Source: Paraburkholderia sp. Ac-20340 (lineage in GTDB: Bacteria > Pseudomonadota > Gammaproteobacteria > Burkholderiales > Burkholderiaceae). Taken from it: DNA of 64,000 bases. Below the pieces are notes generated by a model. The model was not told the origin of the DNA, did not search any database, and worked only from the letters and a program-made list of their open reading frames with translations. Below, in pieces: positions 53,102 through 62,336 of this stretch; the stretch's first letter is position 1; every line of letters begins with the position of its first letter. Where the stretch lies: assembly GCF_017104965.1 (NCBI RefSeq), contig NZ_JAAGPR010000004.1, positions 310,001 to 374,000 on the forward strand, read 5' to 3'. The position numbers and the translations under genes were made by a program.

Positions 53102-55468
53102 ATGAAAGGCCGGTTCTTCTTCGGTTCCCGTAACCGCTTTCGCGATGACTCAGGATTGGCCGCGCGGGCCCAACCGGATCTATCCCGCGAGTGGCCCGGA
53201 CTCGTCCTCGCGCTGATCGTGGCGTGTTTTGCGCTTTCGTGTACGCACGCACTCCATCGCGCCGACCTCGCATTCCTCGATATTGCCTCGCGTGCCCTGC
53301 ATCAGGTTGCGCCGCGACGCATTCTGGTCGTCGCCATCGACGATCAGACGGTGTCCGCGCTCGGCCGCTTGCCGCTTGCGCCCAGCGTGCACGCGCGTCT
53401 GCTCGACCGGCTGACCGATGACGGCGTTGCGGCCGTGGGCCTCGTGCCGTGGGGACGCGCCATAGGCAGCGCGTCCACGGCCGAGTTGCTGCCGCTCGTG
53501 GATGCCGTGCGGCGCAACGGCAAGGTGGTGATTCCGCTGCCCGCGCCTCACACCGACGGCGACAAACTCCTCGTGCGTGCAAGCTATGCGCGCGCTTTTA
53601 CCGGCGCGCGTCAGGATAGCGATGGGATTTATCGCAGCGTGCAGCTCTGGTCTGGCGTGCAGCAGGCCGAGGGGCACATTGCCGCGCTCGTGCTGCGTGC
53701 TGCGGATGAAACCATGCCGATATGCAGTCGGGACGATAAGGCGAGTGAGCGCGCCGGGGGCCGAGGATGCGTGCGCTATGTGCCATTGGGCGCGGAGCCT
53801 TCGTTCGATAGCGTGTCGTATCTCGACGTGCTGCAAGGGCGCATTCCCGCCAGTTTTCTGCGCGGGCGGATCGTCCTGATCGGCGTGACGGCCAGCGGTT
53901 ACGCAGAACGGCTTCCCACACCGCTGGTCGATGGCGCATCCCTGAGCGGCATCGAGTTCGTTGCGGAGGCAACCAATGCGCTGGCGACTTCCACGCTGGT
54001 CAGGCCCAGCCAATTCTGGCAGCAATTGCTATTCGATCTCGGCGTCGTGCCGCTCGTGTGCATCGCGCTTTATCTGCTGGGGCCGCGCTGGAGCTTGTGC
54101 GTTTCCGTCGCGCTGGCCTGCATGAATGCGCTTGTCGCCTTGCTGGCGATGCGGCTGGGGCACATGTTTCTCGCCCCGGCAGTGGGGTTCGTGACTTGCC
54201 TGATCGCGTGGCCGTTATGGGCGTGGCGGCGTCAGGAGGCGCTGCTGAGCTATCTGTCGCGCGAGACCGCGAGATCGCTGCGCGAATCCACGGCGCCGTC
54301 GGGATCGACGCGTATCCGGCGCTTCGTCGATCCGATCCAGCATCGCCTGGAGGTCGTGACGTCGCTGGTCGAACGCGTGCATCGTTATCGCGAGCTGGTG
54401 GCGGACTGGGTCGACACGCTGCCCGAGGCCACGCTCGTGGCCGATTATGCGGGCACGGTGCTGCTGGCTAACGCGCAGGTGATTGCATTGTCCATGCACC
54501 CGGATGGCAACGGCGCGACATCCTCGCCGACGGGCCGTCAGGCCGCCGATGTGCTGTTCGAGATCACGTCATCGCATCGTGCCGTCGATTTCGTCGAGCA
54601 GGCGCTATCGCTGCTCGAAATGCAATACGCGGGCCGAACCCTGCCGGTGAGCGCCACAAGCCTGCTTTCGCAAGGCATCGAGATTACGAGTGCGCGCGAC
54701 GGGCGGTCGCTGCTGCTCAAATGCGCGCTGATACGCCCGGGTGCGGAACGCGGCAGCGCGCTGATTTTCTATGTGACCGATCTGTCTTCGATCCGCCGCG
54801 CGGAACGGCAGCGGGATATGGCGTTGCGTTTTATGTCGCACGACATGCGTTCGCCGCAAGCCGCCTTGCTCGCACTCGTCGAGCAGATGCGGCAAGACCC
54901 GCCGCGTCTGACGCAGCGGCAGTTTGTCGAACTCGTCGAGCACTATGCGACCACGGCGCTGAGTCTGTCCGACGATTTTCTATTTCTCGCGCGCGCCGAA
55001 TCGGTGGCGCCGAATTTGAGCCGGGTGGACCCGGCGTTGGCCTTGGGCGATGCCGTCGACGACTTCTGGCCGCAGGCCAGCGCCAAATCGATCGACGTGA
55101 ATCTGATCGCGGAGCCCGGCGTCAATACGATTGCCGATCCCCAGCTTTTGCGGCGCGCGTTCGGCAATCTGATCGGCAATGCCATCAAGTACAGCCCGCC
55201 TTCATCGGCGATTCGCGTGCGTTTATCGGTGACGCGCAATCATTTCAAGGTCTCGGTGGTCGATCAGGGACCTGGCATTGCGGAACCCGATATGCGGCGC
55301 TTATTTCTTGAATTCGGCCAGCTCGAAAGCTCGCGGTCCTGGTCCGGTCATGGCCTGGGGCTTGCGTTCGTCAAATCGGTGGTCGATGCATTGGGCGGGC
55401 GGGTTTTTGTGCGTTCGGCCGTGGGGCAGGGGACGGTATTTACGGTTCGCCTGCCGAGGCTCGGATAG
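53102..55468 (+). CDS. CHASE2-domain sensor histidine kinase
   Basis: The 788-residue kinase has a first membrane helix (about 25-45), a periplasmic CHASE2 domain (about 50-310, with RILVVAIDDQTVSALGRLP and SFLRGRIVLIGVTASG), three closely packed helices (about 315-375), a PAS-like linker, HisKA with SHDMRSP (His580) and HATPase with NLIGNAIKYSP, DQGPGIAEPD and GHGLGLAFVKS. The start at 53102 fits the expected short cytoplasmic lead. It sits 39 bp before its likely partner regulator. Confidence 0.92.
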   Translation: MKGRFFFGSRNRFRDDSGLAARAQPDLSREWPGLVLALIVACFALSCTHALHRADLAFLDIASRALHQVAPRRILVVAIDDQTVSALGRLPLAPSVHARLLDRLTDDGVAAVGLVPWGRAIGSASTAELLPLVDAVRRNGKVVIPLPAPHTDGDKLLVRASYARAFTGARQDSDGIYRSVQLWSGVQQAEGHIAALVLRAADETMPICSRDDKASERAGGRGCVRYVPLGAEPSFDSVSYLDVLQGRIPASFLRGRIVLIGVTASGYAERLPTPLVDGASLSGIEFVAEATNALATSTLVRPSQFWQQLLFDLGVVPLVCIALYLLGPRWSLCVSVALACMNALVALLAMRLGHMFLAPAVGFVTCLIAWPLWAWRRQEALLSYLSRETARSLRESTAPSGSTRIRRFVDPIQHRLEVVTSLVERVHRYRELVADWVDTLPEATLVADYAGTVLLANAQVIALSMHPDGNGATSSPTGRQAADVLFEITSSHRAVDFVEQALSLLEMQYAGRTLPVSATSLLSQGIEITSARDGRSLLLKCALIRPGAERGSALIFYVTDLSSIRRAERQRDMALRFMSHDMRSPQAALLALVEQMRQDPPRLTQRQFVELVEHYATTALSLSDDFLFLARAESVAPNLSRVDPALALGDAVDDFWPQASAKSIDVNLIAEPGVNTIADPQLLRRAFGNLIGNAIKYSPPSSAIRVRLSVTRNHFKVSVVDQGPGIAEPDMRRLFLEFGQLESSRSWSGHGLGLAFVKSVVDALGGRVFVRSAVGQGTVFTVRLPRLG

Positions 55469-55507
55469 ATTTTCTATGACCGGAACCGGATGTCTGGAAT
55501 TAAAAGC

Positions 55508-56209
55508 ATGCATATTCTGATTGTCGAAGACGATCCCGTTCAGGCTCAGGCCGTAGCGGGCGTATTGACGCGGCATAACTTCAGCGTGAGTGTCGTGAAC
55601 GACGGCGAAGCGGCGATCCGCTTTTTGCAGGCCGAGACGGTCGATGCCGTCGTGCTCGACTGGCATTTGCCAGGCATGAGCGGCATCGAGGTCCTGAAAT
55701 GGATACGCGAAGGTATTGGCGAGAAATATGGCGTGCTGTTTCTGACCAGCCGGGTTCAGGAACTCGATGTGGTGCACGCGCTGGAAGCTGGCGCCGACGA
55801 TTACATCGCCAAGCCTTTTCGTTCCGATGAACTGGTCGCGCGCGTTCATGCGCTGGTGCGCCGCCTGGTGCGCAATGCGGGCGACAAGGCCATCAGGGCC
55901 GGCGAATACGTGCTGGATGCACAGGCCAGAACGATTACGCTTCGTGACGCCGATATCGTGTTGACCACCAAGGAATTTCAGCTCGTTGCGACGCTGTTCA
56001 ATAACCTCGGGAAAATCCTGTCACGCGAGTTGCTTGCACTGACTGCGTGGGGGCGCGAACTCGGCGCCGAATCGCGATCACTCGACACCCATATCTACCG
56101 CATCCGGCGCAAACTGAAACTGCATCCCGAGAACGGCCTGCGGCTGACTTCGGTCTATACGGCGGGATATCGTCTGGAACCGGTCGCGCAATCTGTTTCG
56201 GATGCCTGA
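55508..56209 (+). CDS. OmpR-family response regulator, partner of the CHASE2 kinase
   Basis: The 233-residue regulator has EDD (7-9), phospho-Asp51 in VLDWHLPG and AKPFRSDE, and a winged-helix domain ending VYTAGYRLEPV. It is very similar along its length to the regulator at 56354-57085, in both the receiver and DNA-binding parts. An in-frame ATG at 55490 is possible; 55508 gives the standard MHILIVEDD start. Confidence 0.94.
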   Translation: MHILIVEDDPVQAQAVAGVLTRHNFSVSVVNDGEAAIRFLQAETVDAVVLDWHLPGMSGIEVLKWIREGIGEKYGVLFLTSRVQELDVVHALEAGADDYIAKPFRSDELVARVHALVRRLVRNAGDKAIRAGEYVLDAQARTITLRDADIVLTTKEFQLVATLFNNLGKILSRELLALTAWGRELGAESRSLDTHIYRIRRKLKLHPENGLRLTSVYTAGYRLEPVAQSVSDA

Positions 56210-56230
56210 TTGATTGCCGGTTCTCTGCGA

Positions 56231-56267
56231 AGAAAGAAAAAGCGGCCGGCGCTCGATGTGCCGGCCG
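56231..56267 (-). terminator. Intrinsic terminator of the minus-strand regulator gene
   Basis: A perfect 8-bp GC stem (CGGCCGGC 56243-56250 with 56260-56267, 9-nt loop) is followed on the minus strand by a T-rich tract (CTTTTTCTTTC). It lies 87 bp past the stop of the regulator at 56354-57085 and may also stop the convergent plus-strand transcript. Confidence 0.8.
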
Positions 56268-56353
56268 TAAATGACGCAGCGACGGGGTTCGCTACGCCAG
56301 GAGAACGTGCTTCAAAGAAACTGACTACCTATGCGCCGCGATGAAGCGCGCGG

Positions 56354-57085
56354 CTAGAGACATTCGCCCACGATAACCTTGCCCGCAGCGAAACCCGGTT
56401 CGGCCGCGACCATTTCGTCGAGCCGGTATCCAACGGTGTAAACCGACGACAGACGCAGACGGTTTTCCGGGCGTAATTTCAACTTCTGGCGAATGCGATA
56501 GACATGCGTATCCAGGGAACGCGAATCCATTTCACGGCCCCAGGCAGTCTTCGCCAGCATGTCGCGCGACATGATCTTGCCGAGGTTATTGAACAGCGCG
56601 GCCGCCACGTCATATTCCTTCGGCGTGAAGTCGATCGGTTTGCCATGTAGCGACACGGTTCGGCCTTGCCGGTCCAGCACGTATTCACCGGCCTTGAGCA
56701 GGCTTTGCGGCGTACTGTTGCGCGCGGCCCGGCGCGTCAGCGCCTTCATGCGCGCTGCCAGTTCGTCCGGTCGGAACGGCTTGGTGAGATAGTCGTCCGC
56801 GCCCGCGTCGAGCGCGCTGACGACATCGCATTCCTCCACGCGGCTCGTCAGCAGCAGCACACCATACGTCCCGCCTACGCCGTCCCTGATCCAGTGCAAC
56901 ACGTCGATTCCCGACATTTTCGGCAGATGCCAGTCGAGCACGACCGCGTCGATAGGCTGGACGCGCAATGCCCGGATCGCGCTTTCGCCATCCCGCGCGA
57001 AGTGCACGTGATAGCCGAGCCGCGACAGGACGCCTGCCACGCCTTCCGCCTGAACGGGATCGTCCTCGACAACCAGAATGTGCAC
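56354..57085 (-). CDS. OmpR-family response regulator, paralogue of its neighbour
   Basis: A 243-residue regulator with EDD (7-9), phospho-Asp51 in VLDWHLPK and TKPFRPDE, and a winged-helix domain ending VYTVGYRLDEM. The start is a GTG (57085) with AGGAG eight bases upstream, giving VHILVVEDDPVQAEGVAG, nearly the same as the MHILIVEDDPVQAQAVAG of the other regulator. No kinase is adjacent on this strand. It is divergent from the large adhesin gene and may control it. Confidence 0.93.
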   Translation of the reverse strand: MHILVVEDDPVQAEGVAGVLSRLGYHVHFARDGESAIRALRVQPIDAVVLDWHLPKMSGIDVLHWIRDGVGGTYGVLLLTSRVEECDVVSALDAGADDYLTKPFRPDELAARMKALTRRAARNSTPQSLLKAGEYVLDRQGRTVSLHGKPIDFTPKEYDVAAALFNNLGKIMSRDMLAKTAWGREMDSRSLDTHVYRIRQKLKLRPENRLRLSSVYTVGYRLDEMVAAEPGFAAGKVIVGECL

Positions 57086-57816
57086 TGAGTCATCTCCTTT
57101 ACGCGACGCCAAACACACGGGACAGGATCTTATTGGCGGGGAGAAGAATCGTTTGTGAACAATTGTGAACTTCGATGTGACATTGCGTGAAGAAAATGCG
57201 GATTGATGTATTTGCCGCATTGCATGGTGATGCTTTTAGTTTCGGATAAGCCTTTTCCACAGCCACTTCGACGTTGGTTTTCAGCGATTTTCAAAATCAA
57301 CGGGGCGATTTCAAAAGCTTTCCAGATATTTGTGATTTCCTGACAACAGTACGTCGTTGCACAGTTGGGAGGAATACGCTATCTGCAGGCGAATAGCGCA
57401 TTTCAGGCCGCGTAAACAAGGCAGTTTCGCTTTCCCTTCTTGTGTATTCAATACGCATCGCAAGTGAATCCAGTCACGCTGAATCCTTCCAAAAATTGAC
57501 AAAAGTTCAGTTTTCCTTTCGCGACGAAGCCAATATTATTCGTCGCTGAAAGATCTCGTAGGAATTGGAAACAAGGTCGTCGCCCGGTTTAATCATTTCA
57601 GACGCCTATCACGCCGACGACGATTTCACGCGCCTCAAGCGCCGACGTCATAAGAATTTCCAGACCGCACGCTCTCGGTAGGTTGACCAATACGAACGAA
57701 CAGCGCGCACGAACACTCGATGCGCGGCAGAGCGTTCATTGCGGATTGCATTGAATAGTAATCCGAAGCAGTTTTTTCTAAATCAATCAGAAGCCGACAA
57801 CCCGGAGTGGGCCCTC
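57086..57816. other. 731-bp divergent region before the adhesin gene
   Basis: No gene is supported. The region is AT-richer than average and contains a perfect 8-bp inverted repeat, GCGACGAA (57521-57528) / TTCGTCGC (57539-57546) with a 10-nt loop. This repeat lies about 270 bp before the adhesin start, in a long leader or promoter region. Confidence 0.6.
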
Positions 57817-60800
57817 ATGGCTGGCAAATTCAAGAATAAATTGCATTTAAATCGCAAAGGGAACGCTGACTCGCTGAAGCTGCGTCCGATTGTTTCTATT
57901 CTCAGTCTTGTTCTCGCGAGCCTGCCGGTAACGGCGATGGCGCAGTCGAGCGGTTCTGCCGTCGTGAGCGGCGTCACGGGCTCTGGCTGCGCGACGAGTA
58001 CGGCTGCCGTCGATGGAACCGCCGTCGGCTGCGACGCCAATGCAACCGGTCAGGGTGGTACCGCGCTGGGCTATTTCACTTCCGCTGGTATCAACGATAC
58101 GGCGGTCGGTGAACATGCGACCGCCTCCGGTGGCGCCAGCACGGCAATTGGCGGCGGATCGATCACAACCGGGATTCGTTCGACTGCAGTGGGCGCGAGT
58201 TCCACCGCATCGTCGGCGAATTCGACTGCATTGGGTTGGGACGCGATCGCAACCGGAGACCACGCGACGGCCTTGAGCTCGCAGTCTTCCGCGGCAGGCG
58301 CCTACTCGATCGTGATCGGCAACCAGGCGATTTCGACATCGACCGCGGATGCCGGCACGGCCATCGGCTCGGGCGCCTCGGTTAGCGGTGCCTCGGCGGT
58401 CGCTATCGGTGTCAACAGCGGTGCGTCCGGCACCGGCGCGGTCGCGATCGGCTGGGGCGGCACGTCGGGTGTGCCGGGTTCCGGCACGCAGGCGAGCGGC
58501 GACAACGCCGTGGCGCTCGGCGCCAACGATGTCGCCAGCGGGGCGAACGCGCAGGCTTACGGCGTCAGCTCGACGGCGAGCGCGGATAGCTCGATCGCCA
58601 TGGGTAACGGCGCCGTGGCGTCGGCGCAATACGGCATTGCGATGGGCAATGCAGCGCAGGCCACGGGCGTTTCCACGACCGCGCTCGGCGCGGGTGCACA
58701 GGCTACCGCGCTCAATGCGACGTCGCTTGGTATCAATTCGATCGCTACGGGCACCGGCAGCACGGCGCTGGGCGGCACCGCCACGGCGAGCGGCACGCTG
58801 GCGTCGGCGTTCGGCTATGGCGCGGTTGCGGCTGCGGCAGGCGCGACCGCGATGGGCCCGTCGGCGCAGGCACTCGCATCGATGACGGTGGCGTTCGGCG
58901 ATAACGCCATCGTGGCCGCCGCCGCCGGAACCGGCTCGATCGCCGGCGGACACGATTCGCAGGTGACGAGCGGCACGGGCGCGATCGCGCTGGGCGAAGG
59001 TCAGACGGCCAGCGGCAATGGCGCCGTGGCGATCGGCGATCCGAACACCGCAACGGGCGACGGCGCGGTGGCGGTTGGCGCGAATAACACCGCGACCGGG
59101 CAGGGCGCGGTGGCCATCGGCAATAGCGCGGTCGCGAACGGCATCGGTGCGGTCGCGCTCGGCAATGCGTCGCAGGCCAATGCGGCGGGCGGCGTGGCGA
59201 TCGGCAATGGCGCGGTGGTGCAGAGCGCGGCGACCAATGGCATCGCGCTTGGTACGAACGCGGTGGCTACGAATGCATCGGATGTCGCGCTGGGTGCGAA
59301 CTCGACGACTGCTGCACCGCATACGGGCACGTTCGATCTCACGGGCGGCACGGCAGCGGCTACTGCGCCGACTTCGGTTGTATCGGTGGGCGCGGCGGGC
59401 TCGGAGCGTCAGATTCAAAACGTGGCGGCGGGCGTGGTGTCGGCCACCTCGACCGATGCGATCAACGGCTCGCAGTTGTACTCGGTGGCGAGCGCATCGA
59501 ACGCAACGGGTTCGACGGTTGCGGCGGCGCTTGGCGGCGGCTCGACCTACACGGCGGGCAGCGGCGTTTCGGCACCGAGCTACACGATTCAGGGCTCGAC
59601 GTACAACAATGTCGGCGATGCATTCGACGGCGTCGATACCAGCCTGACCAACATCGAAAACGAAATCGGCAGCGTGGTCAACGGCGGCGGCATCAAGTAC
59701 TTCCACGCGAACTCGACGCTCGCCGACAGCCAGGCCACCGGCACCGATAGCGTGGCGATTGGACCGCTCGCCGTGTCGACGGGTGCAAGCAGCCTCGCGG
59801 CAGGCAATGGCGCGCAGGCCAGCGCCGACAACGCGACGAGCCTCGGTGCGCAGACGACGGTATCGGTTGCGGACGGTGTCGCGCTCGGCGCGGGTTCCGT
59901 CTCCGATCGCGCCGTGCTCTCGGGCATCGGTTCGATCACGGCGGGCAGCGCCGCGATTCCGTACAACACCTCGGATCGCACCTTGCTCGGCGCGGTCTCG
60001 GTGGGCGATGCGGCGACCAGTACCTATCGCCAGATCACCAACGTGGCGGACGGCACGCAGGCGCAGGACGCCGTCACGGTGCGCCAGTTGAGCGGCGCGC
60101 TGCAGGCGTTCGCGACCACCACCACGATGTACTTCCACGCCAACTCCACGGCGGCCGATTCGCTCGCCGTGGGCGATCAGTCGGTGGCGGTCGGCCCGAC
60201 CACCGTGGTCAATGGCGACAGCGGCGTGGGGATCGGCAACGGTGCGATCGTCGATTCGACCGCGCCTGGCGGCATCGCCATCGGCGAGAAGTCGGAGTCG
60301 GCGCAGGCCGATGCGCTGGCGCTGGGCAGCGGCGCGACCGCTGGCGGCGCGCAGTCGATTGCGCAAGGCGCGAACGCGCTGGCGACCAGTGCGGCCGGCA
60401 TCGCGCTCGGTTCGGGCGCGCAAAGCACGGCGCTCAACGCGGTGGCGATCGGCGCGGGCGCGCAGTCGACCTATGCGAACAGCGTGGCGATTGGCGCGGG
60501 CTCGGTCACGACGGTCGGCGCGCTCAGCAGCTACATCGGCTATGGCCTGAGTTCGCCGGGCTCGTCGGTGGGCGAAGTGAATGTGGGCAACCGCCAGATC
60601 ACGGGCGTTGCAGCGGGCGTGGCGGCAACGGACGCGGTCAACGTGAGCCAGTTGCAGGCCGTCAACGAGGAATTGCAGACACTCATCAGCAATCAGGCCG
60701 GGAATCAGACGTCGAATCAGACCTCGAACAGCGGCACGTTCCCGTCGAACACCAGCAGCACGGCGAATACGGCGGCGGCGACCGGTTCGAATTCGTCGGC

Positions 60801-61347
60801 GGGCGGTTCGGGCGCGGTGGCGTCGGGGGCGAACAGCACGGCGGTCGGCACGTCTTCGACTGCATCGGGCGTCAGCTCGACGGTGATCGGTTCGGGCGCG
60901 ACGTCGACGGGGACCAACTCGGTCGCGATCGGCGCGGGCAGTACGGACGATGGCCGCTCGAATGTCGTGTCGATGGGCAGCGCCGATACGCCGCGCCAGG
61001 TGACGAACGTGGCCGCCGGCACCGCGCCCACCGATGCGGTCAACGTGCAGCAGCTCAACAGCGCGATCTCGCAGGCCAACAGCTACACCGACGGCCAGAT
61101 CCAGCAACTGCGTCACGACGCCGACGCAGGCACGGCCGCGGCGATGGCGGTCGCGGGACTGCCGCAGCCCTCGGGTCCGGGCAAGAGCATGGTCGCGATT
61201 GCGGGCAGCTACTACCACGGGCAGTCGGGGCAGGCGATCGGCATTTCGACGATCTCGGAGAACAACCACTGGATCTACAAGGCCGCGGTGACGACCAATA
61301 CGCGCAGCTATTACGGCGCGGTGGTCGGTGCCGGCTATCAGTGGTAA
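57817..61347 (+). CDS. YadA-like trimeric autotransporter adhesin
   Basis: The 1176-residue surface protein has a long signal peptide (to about residue 43, ending VTAMAQ) and a head of many Ala/Gly/Ser-rich left-handed-coil repeats (AVAIG-type, about 60-530 and again later). Neck motifs recur as ITNVADGTQAQDAV, ITGVAAGVAATDAVNVSQL and VTNVAAGTAPTDAVNVQQL, followed by a short coiled coil. The C-terminal YadA anchor runs to Trp (VAIAGSYYHGQSGQAIGIS, AVVGAGYQW). Three chains form one outer-membrane pore. The ATG at 57817 has GGAG nine bases upstream; a TTG 26 codons earlier also opens the frame but is less likely. Confidence 0.93.
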   Translation: MAGKFKNKLHLNRKGNADSLKLRPIVSILSLVLASLPVTAMAQSSGSAVVSGVTGSGCATSTAAVDGTAVGCDANATGQGGTALGYFTSAGINDTAVGEHATASGGASTAIGGGSITTGIRSTAVGASSTASSANSTALGWDAIATGDHATALSSQSSAAGAYSIVIGNQAISTSTADAGTAIGSGASVSGASAVAIGVNSGASGTGAVAIGWGGTSGVPGSGTQASGDNAVALGANDVASGANAQAYGVSSTASADSSIAMGNGAVASAQYGIAMGNAAQATGVSTTALGAGAQATALNATSLGINSIATGTGSTALGGTATASGTLASAFGYGAVAAAAGATAMGPSAQALASMTVAFGDNAIVAAAAGTGSIAGGHDSQVTSGTGAIALGEGQTASGNGAVAIGDPNTATGDGAVAVGANNTATGQGAVAIGNSAVANGIGAVALGNASQANAAGGVAIGNGAVVQSAATNGIALGTNAVATNASDVALGANSTTAAPHTGTFDLTGGTAAATAPTSVVSVGAAGSERQIQNVAAGVVSATSTDAINGSQLYSVASASNATGSTVAAALGGGSTYTAGSGVSAPSYTIQGSTYNNVGDAFDGVDTSLTNIENEIGSVVNGGGIKYFHANSTLADSQATGTDSVAIGPLAVSTGASSLAAGNGAQASADNATSLGAQTTVSVADGVALGAGSVSDRAVLSGIGSITAGSAAIPYNTSDRTLLGAVSVGDAATSTYRQITNVADGTQAQDAVTVRQLSGALQAFATTTTMYFHANSTAADSLAVGDQSVAVGPTTVVNGDSGVGIGNGAIVDSTAPGGIAIGEKSESAQADALALGSGATAGGAQSIAQGANALATSAAGIALGSGAQSTALNAVAIGAGAQSTYANSVAIGAGSVTTVGALSSYIGYGLSSPGSSVGEVNVGNRQITGVAAGVAATDAVNVSQLQAVNEELQTLISNQAGNQTSNQTSNSGTFPSNTSSTANTAAATGSNSSAGGSGAVASGANSTAVGTSSTASGVSSTVIGSGATSTGTNSVAIGAGSTDDGRSNVVSMGSADTPRQVTNVAAGTAPTDAVNVQQLNSAISQANSYTDGQIQQLRHDADAGTAAAMAVAGLPQPSGPGKSMVAIAGSYYHGQSGQAIGISTISENNHWIYKAAVTTNTRSYYGAVVGAGYQW

Positions 61348-61366
61348 GGCGATCCGTCTGACTTTC

Positions 61367-61427
61367 AACCGGCCTTGTCGTGGCGCGCGGCGCGCGAGTC
61401 GTTGCGACTCGCTACGGCAAGCCGGTT
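61367..61427 (+). terminator. Nested hairpins between adhesin and OmpA-like genes
   Basis: An outer stem AACCGGC (61367-61373) / GCCGGTT (61421-61427), followed by TTCC, encloses an inner perfect stem GCGAGTCG (61394-61401) / CGACTCGC (61405-61412) with a 3-nt loop. Placed in the 104-bp gap, it may attenuate expression of the second gene or protect the upstream message. Confidence 0.5.
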
Positions 61428-61451
61428 TTCCATCATGAGTGGTATAGGGCC

Positions 61452-62267
61452 ATGAAACTGACCATGAAAAAAACGTCGATTGCCGTTTCGTTCGTCGCCG
61501 TGATGACGAGCGTTGTTCTGCAAGGCTGCGCGTCGCCGTACAATCCGCCGCGCTTTCCCGATCAGCAGTCCGCGTCGCCCGCGGGCGGCACCTTTGTCAA
61601 CGTGGAGAATCTGCGCAATATCGGCGTCGGGCTGAACAAGGATCAGGTGCGCGATCTGATCGGACCGCCGCATTTCAACGAATGGTTCGTCGGCAATCAC
61701 GTCTGGAATTATCTGTTCGATTTCCGGCGCGGCGGCGAGATTGTGTCGTGCCAGTATCAGGTGCAGTTCGATCGCCATATGCAGGTGAGCGGCACGTTCT
61801 GGCGCGATCCGTCATGCGCGGCATTGATGCAGGCCGCGGCTAGCGAGCCGGTTGCGCCCGCGACAGCGCAGCAGACCAGCGCGACCGTCGATGAATTCTC
61901 GCTGCAAACCGATGCGTTGTTCGCGTTCGGCAAATCGGATATTGCGGCGCTTCAACCCGAAGGACGCCAGGCGCTCGATGGCGCCGTCGCGCGCATCGAA
62001 CATCATCAGGCGGTGAGCGAAGTGACGGTGGTGGGGCACACGGATCGTATCGGCTCCGATGCGATCAACCAGCGTCTGTCGCTCGCGCGTGCGAATACGG
62101 TGCGCGATTATCTGGTTGCGCATGGCGTCGACGCACACGTGATCCATACCGAGGGCGTGGGCGCGAGCCAGCCGGTCACGCATTGCCCAGCGGGCGAGAG
62201 CGGCGCGGTGATTGCATGCCTCAAGCCGGACCGGCGCGTGACGATCGGCGTGTCGGCACAACGTTAA
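61452..62267 (+). CDS. OmpA-domain lipoprotein downstream of the adhesin
   Basis: The 271-residue product has a lipoprotein signal with lipobox VLQGC, a BamE/SmpA-like N-terminal half (about 45-130, GVGLNKDQVRDLIGPPHFNEWFVGNHVWNYLFDF) and an OmpA-type peptidoglycan-binding half (about 160-268, with VVGHTDRIGSDAINQRLSLARANTVRDYL and the DRRV Arg). Its start has AGGG upstream. Such lipoproteins next to trimeric autotransporters can assist their surface display and anchor them to the wall; this role is inferred from position. Confidence 0.9.
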   Translation: MKLTMKKTSIAVSFVAVMTSVVLQGCASPYNPPRFPDQQSASPAGGTFVNVENLRNIGVGLNKDQVRDLIGPPHFNEWFVGNHVWNYLFDFRRGGEIVSCQYQVQFDRHMQVSGTFWRDPSCAALMQAAASEPVAPATAQQTSATVDEFSLQTDALFAFGKSDIAALQPEGRQALDGAVARIEHHQAVSEVTVVGHTDRIGSDAINQRLSLARANTVRDYLVAHGVDAHVIHTEGVGASQPVTHCPAGESGAVIACLKPDRRVTIGVSAQR

Positions 62268-62336
62268 TACGTTTTGGGTAACTAACTATTGTGAAGGCTG
62301 GCGATTGTGTTTTGCCGCGTCAGCAGCAAGCCGGGC

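Noticed and set aside
57311..57502. 63-residue minus-strand frame upstream of the adhesin gene
   Set aside because: No start support and no features; lies in a promoter/leader region.
57817..61347. CRISPR-like periodicity in the repetitive adhesin gene
   Set aside because: The repeats are degenerate coding repeats of a left-handed-coil head, not identical repeats with unique spacers.
57847..61368. 1173-residue open frame antisense to the adhesin gene
   Set aside because: It is the complement of a low-complexity GC-rich repeat gene; composition is Arg/Ala/His-rich with no domain, and the adhesin has a complete signal peptide, necks and anchor.
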